Assembly (NCBI RefSeq): GCF_004346685.1
Contig: NZ_SMCO01000001.1
Span: 558,001 to 622,000, forward strand
Direction: 5' to 3'
DNA from: Sulfurirhabdus autotrophica
GTDB taxonomy: Bacteria > Pseudomonadota > Gammaproteobacteria > Burkholderiales > SMCO01
DNA: 64,000 nucleotides
Part shown: positions 17,052-26,500 of the stretch, one piece after another
How the letters are laid out: every line of letters begins with the position of its first letter
Position numbering within the stretch: the first letter of the stretch is position 1
The notes under the pieces: model-generated
Told to the model about the DNA's origin: nothing
Databases searched by the model: none
The model's input: only the letters and a program-made list of their open reading frames with translations
Translations under genes and position numbers: made by a program

Positions 17052-17330
17052 TCACCCATACACCTCATCATGGCTACCAATGTCAAGCAGGAGAATTTCG
17101 TGTTCAGTGACCTGCACAGTCAGTGTAATACGGTAACTGTAGGTAAGGCTTACGGCCTGCAGGCCCTGGAGTTTTCCGCTAAGAGGGTGTAAACGCAGGC
17201 TGGGTTGAAAAGGATCATCACAAAGTTGCTCCATCGTTTCGATAAATCGAGGCCGGAGATCGGGGTGTTTGGTCAAAAATTTACGTGCACGGCGATCAAA
17301 GAAAGCCGTTGTAGCCAACGACCAACTCAT
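17052..17330 (-). CDS. RelE/YafQ-type toxin (mRNA interferase)
   Basis: 92 residues. The pattern FFDRRARKFLTKHPDLRPRF, SLRLHPLSGKLQGLQAVSLT, YSYRITLTV and ILLLDIGSHDEVYG is typical of the YafQ/RelE-StbE toxin family, including the late G-x-H-D-x-VY motif. Such toxins cleave mRNA on the ribosome. Its ATG overlaps the antitoxin stop by 4 nt. The C-terminal HDEVYG suggests an active enzyme. Confidence 0.88.
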   Translation of the reverse strand: MSWSLATTAFFDRRARKFLTKHPDLRPRFIETMEQLCDDPFQPSLRLHPLSGKLQGLQAVSLTYSYRITLTVQVTEHEILLLDIGSHDEVYG

Positions 17331-17599
17331 GCAGCAGGTTCACTATCCAGATGTTGCATTAGCGCTTCGATGCTATTGTGCCGAGTAACGTTGCCTGCTT
17401 TGGCATCTGTCACCGAAGCCTTGATACGGGCCAATGCAGCTTCTTCCTGCGATTCAATCAGCTCGTTGTAAAGTTCTTCGGTCAGCACAACGTATTGCGG
17501 GCGGTTGTTTTTGATAATATGCACCGGACCTTTGGCGAGCGCTTCATCTACAGCAGCAATGCCACGACGCTTGATTTCTTGGGCGGGAACGATGTTCAC
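17327..17599 (-). CDS. Phd/YefM-like antitoxin
   Basis: 90 residues starting at a GTG with a strong AGGAGGT site. The N-terminus IVPAQEIKRRGIAAVDEALA and PVHIIKNNRPQYVVLTEELY match the DNA-binding fold of type II antitoxins paired with RelE/YafQ toxins. The C-terminal region (ARIKASVTDAKAGNVTRHNS) is the toxin-binding arm. Translationally coupled to the toxin. Direct repeats upstream are candidate autoregulatory sites. Confidence 0.87.
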   Translation of the reverse strand: MNIVPAQEIKRRGIAAVDEALAKGPVHIIKNNRPQYVVLTEELYNELIESQEEAALARIKASVTDAKAGNVTRHNSIEALMQHLDSEPAA

Positions 17600-17969
17600 A
17601 ATTACCTCCTATACTTTAATTAGCACTTATTAAAGCACTATATTAAGTACCTGTAAAGGCACCAAATTATTATCGTACACGCAAAGAATCTTGACGCGAT
17701 CATTCACTTCATGTCACAACATAAAACTCAATAACAATATGTTTAAATTAATTTTTTACTCATTACTAGCCAAAGTTAAATCCAAAAGATATGCCCCACT
17801 TTTCAGGATTTACAGCAAACGCACCGATTATCTCTTCAAGGTTACAACATTTTGGATGGAAACCCATGTCAACATCAAACATTGCAACTTATTATAATGT
17901 TGGTGATCCCTTGTATGATCAAAAATTAAAATACGCATTATCCATTATGAGAACAGGTGCAAGTGCAAT
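17600..17969. other. Intergenic region with AGCACT direct repeats
   Basis: The toxin-antitoxin promoter side holds two AGCACT repeats 12 bp apart (17622-17627 and 17634-17639), candidates for antitoxin binding. The rest is A/T-rich. A short ORF ending inside the next gene (about 17866-17979) has no ribosome site and is not supported. Confidence 0.45.
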
Positions 17970-18374
17970 ATGCGCATAAAACTGGCATGTATAGGAATCA
18001 CCTTTTTCGGCTCAACTTTAGCTATGGCCAACGATCAATTTACCGGGGTTTTCAACGGAACAGGAAGAGCTTGCAACGGGGCGCTATATCTAAAGGCAAA
18101 AACAGTTGAATGGCATTCAACTTATAGCCAATGCCAATCACAAATGTATCGAGTGCTTGAACATATAAAAACGAATGAGCAGCACAAAATTGTACTGGTA
18201 ATGAAAAATCCCAATAAAAAATGTCTTTATCCCGTGGTAGAAATTAACCACAAAAAACGATATAGCTGGAACATAAACGGATACCAATCAAATCAATACA
18301 AGCCTATCAAAATAAAGACTCTGCTGACTGGAAAATTTCGACCCTCCCTGAAAGACAATGGTTATCCTGTGTAA
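17970..18374 (+). CDS. Small exported protein, unknown
   Basis: 134 residues with a signal peptide (LACIGITFFGSTLAMAND) and a basic mature domain with four cysteines (RACNGALYLKAKTVEWHSTY; YSQCQSQMYRV; NKKCLYPVVE). No recognisable family. It is A/T-rich compared with the neighbouring restriction genes and convergent with them, so it could be a separate acquisition. Confidence 0.6.
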   Translation: MRIKLACIGITFFGSTLAMANDQFTGVFNGTGRACNGALYLKAKTVEWHSTYSQCQSQMYRVLEHIKTNEQHKIVLVMKNPNKKCLYPVVEINHKKRYSWNINGYQSNQYKPIKIKTLLTGKFRPSLKDNGYPV

Positions 18375-18437
18375 TGACGGGACCTTGGGAATCGAAGGGC
18401 GAGGCTAAGTAGCGTTACTGCTCTATGTCGAAAATCA

Positions 18438-18674
18438 CTATGTTTTTTCGAGCAAATCGCGGTGACTTTGAAGTTGCGGTGAAGGCTTACATGAGCGCAG
18501 CGAACGTAAAGGCGCGCAGTGCCGGCCGAAGCCAAAGTTGAGCTGCTTGTTCGAGCTGGTGGCCCAGAAGTCATCGCGCTCGCCGTGGTCGACGGCCAGC
18601 GAATCACCCACCGCAAACACTGAATAAATCAGCGCCCTCCCTAACGCCGCTTCCAAATCCACGACGAACTTCAA
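18438..18674 (-). CDS. Possible small ORF or gene remnant after hsdM
   Basis: 78-residue frame whose ATG overlaps the hsdM stop (ATGA). The first 45 residues (MKFVVDLEAALGRALIYSVF...) look protein-like. The rest (FGRHCAPLRSLRSCKPSPQL) looks like translated intergenic repeat, so it may be the truncated start of a once longer gene of the restriction operon. Function unknown. Confidence 0.3.
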   Translation of the reverse strand: MKFVVDLEAALGRALIYSVFAVGDSLAVDHGERDDFWATSSNKQLNFGFGRHCAPLRSLRSCKPSPQLQSHRDLLEKT

Positions 18675-20407
18675 TCCGCCGACGGTAACAGCGGCTTGCC
18701 CAGTTCTCTAAGGAATTCATTGTGCTTCGTAGTCGCTATCTGGATTGCTTTCTCGATTTCCACCAAGCTTGCATGGGTCGCCGCGAGGTCGATCTCCTCC
18801 TCACCCACCGCCGTGCTGATGTAGCGAGAGATGTTCAGGTTGAAGTCGTTTTTCTCGATCTCTGCCATTTCCACCCTTCGGGCGTAGCGTTCGATGGGTT
18901 TCTCTGGACGCTGTTTGTAGGTATCAATGATCTTGGCGATATGCTCCTCGCTCAGTTGATTCTGGCGCTTGCCTTTTTCGAAGTGCTCGGCGGCGTTGAT
19001 GAAGAGCACATCGTCGGGCTTCTTGCATTTCTTCAGCACGAGGATGCACACCGGGATGCCGGTGGAGTAAAAAAGATTTGCAGGCAGGCCGATGACAGTA
19101 TCAATGTGGCCGTCTTGGAGGAGTTTCTTGCGGATGCGTTCCTCGGCACCGCCACGGAACAGTACGCCGTGCGGCAGGATGATCGCCATCACGCCTTCGT
19201 CTTTGAGGAAGTGGAAGCCGTGCAACAGAAAGGCAAAGTCAGCGGCGGACTTGGGGGCGAGGCCGTGGCTTTTGAAGCGCACGTCGTCAGCCAGCGCATC
19301 GGTCGGCTCCCAGCGGTAGCTAAACGGCGGGTTGGCCACGATGGCGTCGAAGCTCGGCTTTTTGGCCGGGTTCTGCTCGCGCAACGTGTCCCACTCGTTG
19401 AGCAAGGTGTCACCGTGGAAAATCTCAAACTCCGTATCCTTCACACCGTGCAGCAACATATTCATGCGGGCGAGGTTATAGGTGGTGATATTCTTCTCCT
19501 GGCCGAAGATTTTGCCGATGGTGCCGCCTGCCTTTGCCACCTTCTTGCGCACGTTGAGCAACAGGGAGCCGGAGCCGCAGGCCATGTCCATCACGCTCTC
19601 CAGCCGCTTCTTCGTGCCAGTTTTCGGTTCCTGGCTGTCCAGCGTGACGATGGCGGAGAGGATGTCGGAAATCTGTTGCGGGGTGTAGAACTCGCCCGCC
19701 TTCTTGCCAGACCCGGCGGCAAACTGGCCGATCAGGTATTCATAGGCATCGCCCAGTGCATCGATATCCGTAGAAAACTCCGCCAGTCCTTCGGCGATCT
19801 TCTGAATGATAGTGCAGAGCTTGGCATTCCGGTCCTCATACTTCTTGCCCAGCTTGGGGGAGCTCAGGTCTATCTCGGAGAACAGGCCCTGGAAGGTGCT
19901 TTCAAAAGATTCCGTCTCGATGTATTTAAAACCCGCTTGCAGCGTTTTCAGCAGATCGCTGTTCTGCGTGCGGGCCAGGTTGGCGATGCTGTTCCACAGG
20001 TGCGCGGGCTGTATGACGTAATGCACCTTGCGCCGCATCTGTTTTTCAAATTCGCCGACGTCCTCGGTATTGCGGGAATACCAGAGTTGAAGAGCGGTTA
20101 CGATCGGTAGCGGTTTTTCTACTGCCTCTTCGTTTTCTCTGTTTGATTTTGGTTTCGCTTTCGCGGCAGCCACTTCCAACGCTCGGTTGGCCGTTACCTT
20201 TTCCATCTCCGCAGCGACTTCACTCGCACTCGGGTAATCCCTCCCCAGCTCCTTCTTCGCCGCCGTCTCGTAGTTGTCCGAGAGGTAGCGCAGGAAGAGG
20301 AAGGACAGCATGTAATCGCGGAAATCGTCCGCATCCATCGCTCCGCGCAATTGGTCGGCGATGCTCCAGAGCGTATTGCCCAGTTGTTTTTGATTCTGTT
20401 CAGTCAT
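18671..20407 (-). CDS. hsdM: Type I restriction-modification DNA methyltransferase subunit HsdM
   Basis: 578 residues. N-terminal HsdM_N helical domain (LWSIADQLRGAMDADDFRDY) then an N6-adenine methyltransferase: SAM motif DMACGSGSLLL near residue 273 and catalytic VANPPFSY near residue 360 (the NPPF form). GKKAGEFYTPQQISDIL is a family hallmark. It makes the M2S methyltransferase with HsdS. The gene lies downstream of a RhuM-like gene with a 4-nt overlap and is the last large gene of the leftward operon, the reverse of the common hsdM-hsdS-hsdR order. Composition is more G/C-rich than flanking genes. Confidence 0.96.
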   Translation of the reverse strand: MTEQNQKQLGNTLWSIADQLRGAMDADDFRDYMLSFLFLRYLSDNYETAAKKELGRDYPSASEVAAEMEKVTANRALEVAAAKAKPKSNRENEEAVEKPLPIVTALQLWYSRNTEDVGEFEKQMRRKVHYVIQPAHLWNSIANLARTQNSDLLKTLQAGFKYIETESFESTFQGLFSEIDLSSPKLGKKYEDRNAKLCTIIQKIAEGLAEFSTDIDALGDAYEYLIGQFAAGSGKKAGEFYTPQQISDILSAIVTLDSQEPKTGTKKRLESVMDMACGSGSLLLNVRKKVAKAGGTIGKIFGQEKNITTYNLARMNMLLHGVKDTEFEIFHGDTLLNEWDTLREQNPAKKPSFDAIVANPPFSYRWEPTDALADDVRFKSHGLAPKSAADFAFLLHGFHFLKDEGVMAIILPHGVLFRGGAEERIRKKLLQDGHIDTVIGLPANLFYSTGIPVCILVLKKCKKPDDVLFINAAEHFEKGKRQNQLSEEHIAKIIDTYKQRPEKPIERYARRVEMAEIEKNDFNLNISRYISTAVGEEEIDLAATHASLVEIEKAIQIATTKHNEFLRELGKPLLPSAD

Positions 20408-21423
20408 GGTTTTTTCTTTTGCTTCGTTGGTTTGGGCTTTGGTAGCCGCTTCATCGCCTGATCAAAATCACTCTCCAAGTGATCGGCCTTGGCAATCTGA
20501 GCCTTGTTGAAGTTCTCATACTCCGATTCGGCGAAAGCCTTGGCTACCTCGTGAGAGATTTTTCCGGCGTTGTTGAGAATGTCGCGGTCGTTGATCGTCA
20601 AAAAACCGTGCAGCTTGGCAATCCAGTCGTTCATCGTCATGGGCACGCGACGCATGGCTTGCCCTTCAGCAAACACCAGATATTGCTCCACCAGATTATT
20701 CAGTGCGGCTAATTCATCGGCATTGAGATAATTTTTGGCAATGCTCACATCGGCCTTGCGCACCTTGCCGCCGCGCCAACTGATCAGGCCCATATTGGGC
20801 AGATTTTTATCGGCACGGGTGTGAATGATCTCTGCCGCCGTTTGTCCCGTAATGGCCCAGTGCATCTTGTTTTGTACTGTCTGAAAAAACGAAATACTTT
20901 CAGGTTGCGTAGGGTCATAGTCAACGCTGGTGGCGTAGATGTCGGTGATTTTTTGATAAAATCGCCGCTCACTGGTGCGGATGTCCTGAATGCGCCGCGT
21001 GAGCTCTTCAAAATAGTCAAAAGGCCGATCCGGGTTTTTCAGGCGCTCGTCGTCGAGCACAAAGCCTTTAACGATGTACTCGCGCAACTGCTGGGTTGCC
21101 CACTGACGAAAGCGGGTAGCCGTATGACTTTGCACCCGGTAGCCAACGGAAATAATGGCATCCAGACTGTAGTGCCGGGTGCGGTACTGCTTACCATCAG
21201 CGGCAGTTGTAAAGAAATCCTTTACAACTGACTCTTCGTCAAGCTCCTGTTCAGAAAAGATATTTTTCAGGTGCTGCCCGATGTTCTGCTTAGTGGTGCC
21301 AAACAACTCCGCCATCAACGCTTGGCTAAGCCAGACGGTTTCATCCACAAAACGCACATCCAGCTTGGTGCGTCCATCTTCGCTTTGGTAGATCACAAAC
21401 TGCGAAGGATTAACGTCCGTCAT
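20404..21423 (-). CDS. RhuM-family (virulence RhuM) protein
   Basis: 339 residues. The N-terminal winged-helix-like part (WLSQALMAELFGTTKQNIGQ HLKNIF) and the central RTRHYSLDAIISVGYRV, FRQWATQQLREYIVKGFVLD and DIYATSVDY are diagnostic for the RhuM family. Members are frequently embedded in type I restriction operons and are thought to be regulators or additional defence factors; the biochemistry is not settled. ATG at 21423 has GGAG upstream and is preferred over an earlier GTG/ATG at 21465. It overlaps hsdM by 4 nt. Confidence 0.92.
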   Translation of the reverse strand: MTDVNPSQFVIYQSEDGRTKLDVRFVDETVWLSQALMAELFGTTKQNIGQHLKNIFSEQELDEESVVKDFFTTAADGKQYRTRHYSLDAIISVGYRVQSHTATRFRQWATQQLREYIVKGFVLDDERLKNPDRPFDYFEELTRRIQDIRTSERRFYQKITDIYATSVDYDPTQPESISFFQTVQNKMHWAITGQTAAEIIHTRADKNLPNMGLISWRGGKVRKADVSIAKNYLNADELAALNNLVEQYLVFAEGQAMRRVPMTMNDWIAKLHGFLTINDRDILNNAGKISHEVAKAFAESEYENFNKAQIAKADHLESDFDQAMKRLPKPKPTKQKKKP

Positions 21424-21626
21424 GGTTTTGCACTCCAGGTTATGCCCATCGCGATAGCGCCGCATCCCAATTCGACCATTTTCGTGACGCCACGAAAATG
21501 ATCCGCCGCCGCATGACCAGAGGCCTCGCAGGATTCCATCGCGCGCTGCTCGGCGGTTTTATTCCCCTCCACTGGAGGGGTGCCCCGCAGGGGTGGGGTG
21601 GTTGCTTTCATGTCTCGTCGTGTCAT
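21420..21626 (-). pseudogene. DinD-like fragment fused to a repeat-encoded start
   Basis: A 68-residue frame. The first 22 residues (MTRRDMKATTPPLRGTPPVE GN) are encoded by the GC-rich repeat and copy the start of the DUF559 protein. The following part (AMESCEASGHAAADHFRGVT KMVELG) matches the N-terminal region of DinD/DNA-damage-inducible proteins (ACENSGHxxDDHF...MVxIG). It ends 4 nt into the RhuM gene. It is the stump of a DinD gene, a frequent passenger of type I restriction operons, now mostly deleted. Confidence 0.6.
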
Positions 21627-21716
21627 TTAACCACCCCGTCCGGCATCGCCGTCCACCTCTCCATAGGAGGGAGAACCACCCCGCCCTTCGGGCACCCCTC
21701 CACCGGAGGGGAATAA
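21559..21716. repeat. Composite inverted repeat, copy A (downstream of DUF559 gene)
   Basis: A 45-bp unit (21559-21603, TTATTCCCCTCC...GGGGTGGTT), a 25-nt spacer containing a TAAATG stop/start junction, and an inverted 43-bp unit ending 21716 (AACCACCCCG...GGGGAATAA). Relative to copy B it has a 45-nt insertion (21639-21683) bounded by AACCACCCCG duplications. Confidence 0.85.
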
Positions 21717-22184
21717 CTGCCGCGTCAAAAAGTCCATCACGCCCGCCAGGTTTTGTTTCACATCCACATCCAAAATATGGATGACGCACAAGCCCAGGCC
21801 CATTAGAAATGCGTCACGCTGCGCATCATATTCGGCCTTGTCATCATGGCTGCTTCCGTCTACCTCAAGCACCGCTTGCTTTTCGGCACAATAAAAATCA
21901 ACGATGTAATTGCCGATAATTTTCTGACGGTCAAAGTCCAAGCCTTTGAATTGCCCTTTTTTCAACTGATTCCACAGCAATACCTCCGATAGGTTGCCTG
22001 CTTTGCGCAATGCTTTGGCTCGCTCTTTCAACGCAGGATTGAAAGGCAGCGATCGGTAATTTTTGGTGTGGCGTGTATTCCCCTCCCCTGGAGGGGTACG
22101 CCGCAGGCCAGGGGTGTTATTCCCCTCCTCTGGAGGGGTGCCCCGCAGGGGTGGGGTGGTTGCATTCAGGTCTCGTCTTGTCAT
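21627..22184 (-). CDS. DUF559 (Vsr-like) endonuclease inserted in the hsd operon
   Basis: 185 residues. The core, about residues 40-150, is a DUF559 nuclease related to very-short-patch repair endonucleases and the PD-(D/E)XK group: ALRKAGNLSEVLLWNQLKKG QFKG, FDRQKIIGNYIVDFYCAEKQ (the D-x-Y-C strand), AVLEVDGSSHDDKAEYDAQR and GLCVIHI. Residues 1-36 are encoded by two direct copies of the GC-rich repeat unit (TPPLRGTPPEEGN / TPGLRRTPPGEGN) and the C-terminus by another. The ATG directly follows the hsdS stop (TAAATG), and its own stop has the same TAAATG junction. Probably a mobile nuclease tied to these repeats. Confidence 0.85.
   Translation of the reverse strand: MTRRDLNATTPPLRGTPPEEGNNTPGLRRTPPGEGNTRHTKNYRSLPFNPALKERAKALRKAGNLSEVLLWNQLKKGQFKGLDFDRQKIIGNYIVDFYCAEKQAVLEVDGSSHDDKAEYDAQRDAFLMGLGLCVIHILDVDVKQNLAGVMDFLTRQLFPSGGGVPEGRGGSPSYGEVDGDAGRGG
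22076..22116. repeat. Extra direct unit of the GC-rich repeat
   Basis: TATTCCCCTCCCCTGGAGGG... is a third unit in direct tandem with the first unit of copy B. It lies inside the DUF559 coding sequence and encodes the second TPxLRxTPPxEGN segment. Confidence 0.8.
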
Positions 22185-22229
22185 TTAACCACCCCGCCCT
22201 TCGGGCACCCCTCCAACGGAGGGGAATAA
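22117..22229. repeat. Composite inverted repeat, copy B (hsdS/DUF559 junction)
   Basis: 45-bp unit (22117-22161), 25-nt spacer with the TAAATG junction, and inverted 43-bp unit (22187-22229). It supplies the last residues of HsdS (GGVPEGRGG) and the first of the DUF559 protein. Copies A and B differ at only a few positions outside the 45-nt insertion. Confidence 0.85.
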
Positions 22230-23561
22230 CTGCTGCATCAGCCCTTTCTTGTGGGTCTTAAGGGCTTCGAGCTTTTGGGTTTCGGCGGTGATCAGGGCAT
22301 CGAGGTTGCTCAGGCACGAGGCGATACGTTGTTGTTCATCTGGGCCGGGGTAATAGATTTGAAATTTGTTTATTTCGCCCACAGTAAGTTGTTGTTGGGC
22401 GTTACCAAAGGCAGTGTTTTTGATATAGGAACGCAATACTTCAGAACTAGTGAAGTTATATAAATAAGCTGGAATAATTTTTTTTGCTTTTACCCTTAGG
22501 ATGACCATGCCCGAATTGATTCGGATATTTTCGTAGGGTATTTCTTCAGAATAAAATGCGAATTGCCCCACTGTCCCTCTTGTGGTTAGAACAACATCCG
22601 CTCGCTTTAGCTTTCCCTTCCTTAAAGAGTCGTCTTTTTCTTTTGAAACGAATTGCATCGCATCAAACTTGAAGCCGATTTTGCTTACATTTGCTGCGCT
22701 TAAAAAAAGGCAATATCCCGATTGACTATAGTCCTCTGCCTTTGGGTAATTAGTACCTCTGTCTCCATCAATCACTTCTATCAACACATCAAGTCGATCA
22801 ATCTCCCACTCCCCGGCGTTTTGGAATTCGGGGAAGCGGAGGCGGGGTTGGGTTTCGCCTTCGCGGGGAAAAAGCTGCTGCATCAGCCCTTTTTTATGGG
22901 TCTTGAGCGCCTCCACTTTCCGCGCTTGCGCGGCCATCAGCTCATCCACCGAACTCAGGCATTCGGCGATTTTTTGTTGTTCCTTCTTTTCAGGATAGAA
23001 AAGCATCGCGCTCGCAACGTCTGCTTGGCCGATTGTGGTCATTGTTGCCGATTTTCCTCGGGCAACCAGTTGGGCACGTATTGGTGCTATCTTAAAAAGG
23101 TAATGCGCAAACAACGGGATCACATGGCTGGCGTCGGCTCTGAACCTGATCAGATGTCCATCAAAAGTTACGTCACACGAGCTTCCAAGATAGATGTTCG
23201 ATACAGCGATGCCGGACTTAACTAAAGACGAGCGAGTGAAGAAGATGTCTCCGTGCAATACCTTGTTCGCTTCGAAGTCGGAAAGTGAGAGTTCGATTAG
23301 TGACAAGTTCCTTTCGTCAACCGTTGTCTCGATATACATGTCTGAGACATTGATCAGTTTGTAGCCGGTTCCAACTTTCTTCGGATCATTGAAAACGCCG
23401 TTACTTAGCCCTGTGCTGCTCAGTCCGATTAGCGGACTTGCTACCCATTCCCCGGTATTTTTGAATTCGGGGAAGCGGAGCCGGGGTTGGATTCCACCTT
23501 CCGGCACCAGCGCGGGCCTTGCCTCTTCCTTCGCGGAGGTGGATTTCGTCTTACTGGTCAT
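22185..23561 (-). CDS. hsdS: Type I restriction-modification specificity subunit HsdS
   Basis: 458 residues, two target-recognition domains. Each half opens with PRLRFPEF(K/Q)N(T/A)GEW and closes with a conserved helix and LEALKTHKKGLMQQLFP(R/S), a clear internal duplication that fixes the spacing of the two DNA half-sites. TRD1 is about residues 40-190 and TRD2 about 255-420. The last residues after QLFPS (VGGVPEGRGG) come from the inserted GC-rich repeat and were not part of the ancestral gene. It overlaps the hsdR end by 11 nt. Confidence 0.95.
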   Translation of the reverse strand: MTSKTKSTSAKEEARPALVPEGGIQPRLRFPEFKNTGEWVASPLIGLSSTGLSNGVFNDPKKVGTGYKLINVSDMYIETTVDERNLSLIELSLSDFEANKVLHGDIFFTRSSLVKSGIAVSNIYLGSSCDVTFDGHLIRFRADASHVIPLFAHYLFKIAPIRAQLVARGKSATMTTIGQADVASAMLFYPEKKEQQKIAECLSSVDELMAAQARKVEALKTHKKGLMQQLFPREGETQPRLRFPEFQNAGEWEIDRLDVLIEVIDGDRGTNYPKAEDYSQSGYCLFLSAANVSKIGFKFDAMQFVSKEKDDSLRKGKLKRADVVLTTRGTVGQFAFYSEEIPYENIRINSGMVILRVKAKKIIPAYLYNFTSSEVLRSYIKNTAFGNAQQQLTVGEINKFQIYYPGPDEQQRIASCLSNLDALITAETQKLEALKTHKKGLMQQLFPSVGGVPEGRGG

Positions 23562-26500
23562 ACGCGCTAAGTCCTGAGATGTCGCGCGCCCCGGCGCGTT
23601 TCGTCAGCAGGGGATGGAGGTCTGCCATCAGGGCGAGTTCGGCCTGGGTGCGGGCTTTCCAGCCTAGGTCGAGCGGGGCCATGAGGTCGCTGAGCTGCTC
23701 GCCATCGAAGATCATGCGGTCGAGGATGCCGTCCACGAAGGCTTGCAAGGCATCAGTGGCGATGTGGTGCTTGGCGGCGATGGCAGCGAGTTCCTTTGTG
23801 CTCTTCTCCGCCTTGAAGCGGGCGTAGCCGTCGCGGATGGCGGCCTCAGAGAGACCCTCGCCCGCCTTGAGCGTGCCGATGTATTCGGCAATGTCGTCGC
23901 GCTCGTTCATGAACTTGGCATCGGCGCTGATGAGGCCGATAAGTTCCTCGCGGGACATCTTAAACTTGCCCGGCCCTTTTTCCGAGAATTTGGCGATGAG
24001 GCCCATGATGTAGTCGTAATCAATGACAGCGGAAGCGAAGAGGACAAACTCGAAGTCGAGCTGGTCCGCTGGGTTATCGGCAGCATCTTTGTCGCCACCC
24101 TTGCCCCGCTGCTCTCTGAGCTTTTTAGCTGTTTCCAGATACTGGCCTTTGAAGCCGCGCAGGTTTGCATCGGGCAGCACCTGCTCGATGGTGGCTTTGT
24201 TTTCCCCGGTGAGGTCGGTGTATTGGTCGAGCTGGGTCTTGAGCCGCTGGACTTCCTTGAAGCGCTCGATAAAGACGGTCTTGGCGGCATCCCCCTTCAG
24301 GTTAGCGACGGCGGAGGGGGTGCAATCCAATCCCTGGGACTTCATGAAGGCGTCGAGCTTCTGCACGGCGGCCTCAAGTTTCTGGATGACCACGGGGGCC
24401 TTGTCCACGAGCCAGATTTCCCGCGCCTGCTCGCCGGTTTTCTCGCCGGAGAAGAGGGCGATGGCGGCATCGACTGAATCTTGTTGTTGGCGGAAGTCGA
24501 GGATGTTGCCGTAGGGCTTGGTGCTGTTGAGCACGCGGTTGGTGCGGGAGAAGGCCTGGATCAGGCCGTGGTGCTGAAGCTTCTTGTCCACGTAGAGCGT
24601 GTTCAGGAACTTGGAATCGAAGCCGGTAAGGAGCATGTCTACGACGATGGTGATGTCGATCTTCTCAAGGTGGCGCAGGTCCTTCTTTGGTTTCCCTTCT
24701 TCAATCTCCTTCGGCTGCTTTGGCCACTGCTGGTCCTTGATGCGCTTCTGCACATCCTGGTAGTAGAGGTCGAAATCGCTGAGTCGGTGATTGGTGCCGT
24801 AGCGGGTGTTGTAGTCGGCGAGGATGGCTTCAAGCGCCTTCTTCTTCGCTTCTGGCTCGACCTTGTTGTCTTCCTGCTCTTGCAGCAGGTCTTCGGAGAG
24901 CTGTTCGATGTCCTTTTTGCTTTCGGGATTCTCTGCGAGCTGTGCAGGCGGAGAGAAGACACAAGCGATGTTCAGCGGCTTGAAGTCGGGATCGGCGTCC
25001 TGCTTCTCGGCCTGCATCGTCTTGAACAGCGTGTGGTATTCGATGGCGTCATTGATGGACGCGGTGGCGAGGATGGCATTGAAGCGGCGTCCGCCGGTGG
25101 CGGCATCGTGCTTGGCGAGGATGGCTTCGATGACGGCCTTCTTGGCGATGGCCTCGCCTGGTTTCGGCGGATTTTTTCCCTCGGGCTTGAAGAAGTCAAC
25201 ATGGAAGCGCAGGACGTTCCCGTCCTCGATGGCGTGGGTGATGGTGTAAGCGTGGAGCTGATTTTGGAAGAGCTCTTCGGTGGTTTGATACGAGGCCACC
25301 TCGCCGTCGATTTTTACGCGACTGGCGTTGCCATTGGGGCCACCAAATATCGGCGTGCCAGTGAAGCCAAAGAGCTGAGCCTTGGGGAAGAATGCTTTGA
25401 TGACTTTGTGATTCTCGCCAAACTGCGAGCGGTGGCACTCGTCGAAGATGAAGACGATGCGTTTGTCACTCAGCGGTGCGAGCATCTCCTTGTAGGTGGG
25501 CTGGTCGTTTTTGCTGCGCTGCTTGTTGCGCTTGCTGTTTTCGTTCAGCGCGAGGCCGAGCTTCTGGATGGTGGTGACGATGACCTTGTCCGCGTAGTCC
25601 TCTGAAAGCAGGCGGCGCACAAGGGCGGCGGTGTTGGTATTTTCTTCGACGCAGCCTTCCTGGAACTTGTTGAATTCCTCTCGCGTCTGGCGGTCGAGGT
25701 CTTTGCGGTCCACGACGAAGACGCATTTGTGAATGTGGTCGTTTTCCTTCAGCAGGGTGGAGGCTTTGAATGAGGTGAGCGTCTTGCCGCTGCCGGTGGT
25801 GTGCCAGATGTAGCCATTGCCGTTGTCATCGTCGATGCACTTCACTATGTGCTGCACAGCATAGACCTGATAGGGACGCATGATCATGAGCTTTTGCTCC
25901 CCGGCGAGCAGCACCATATAGCGGCTGATGGTGCGGCCGAGGTCACACTTTTTCAGGAAGCGCTCGGCGAACTCGTCGAGTTGGGTGATCTTGCTGTTGT
26001 CCTCGTCTGCAAACTCATAGATGGGCAGGAAGCGCTCGTCGGCATTGAAAGCGAAGTGGCGAGCGTTATTGTTGGCGAAGTAGTAGGTGCGGTCGCGATT
26101 GCTGACAATGAAGAGCTGCATAAAGCAGAGCAGCGTCTTGGTGTAGCCGTTGCCGGGGTCGTGCTTGTATTCGACGATCTGCTCCATGGCCCGACGTGGA
26201 TTGACGCCTAAGGTTTTCAGCTCGATCTGCACACAGGGCACGCCGTTGATGAGAAGAATCACATCGTAGCGGTGGTGGCTGTTGTCCGTGTTGATGCGGA
26301 GCTGGTTGATGACCTCGAAATGGTTTTTGCACCAGTCCTTGAGGTTCACCAGCGTGTAGTTCAGCGGCGTACCATCGTCGCGGGTGAAGGCATTGATGCT
26401 GCGCAGGGTCTTGGCAGCGGTGAAGACATCCGGTGTAACGATTTCATCCAGCAGGCGAGCGAACTCCGCTTCGGTCAGCTTGACACGGTTGAGGGCTTCG

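Noticed and set aside
17866-17979. Short ORF before the 17970 gene
   Set aside because: No ribosome site, overlaps the next start and has no protein-like features.
18722-20110. Long open frame on the + strand opposite hsdM
   Set aside because: It is a mirror of the G/C-rich hsdM codons, contains no recognisable domain and lies wholly inside a well-supported gene.
24481-25605. Long open frame on the + strand opposite hsdR
   Set aside because: The protein is Val/Leu/Glu-rich in the way expected from antisense reading of hsdR, with no motif; hsdR on the other strand has all its catalytic motifs.
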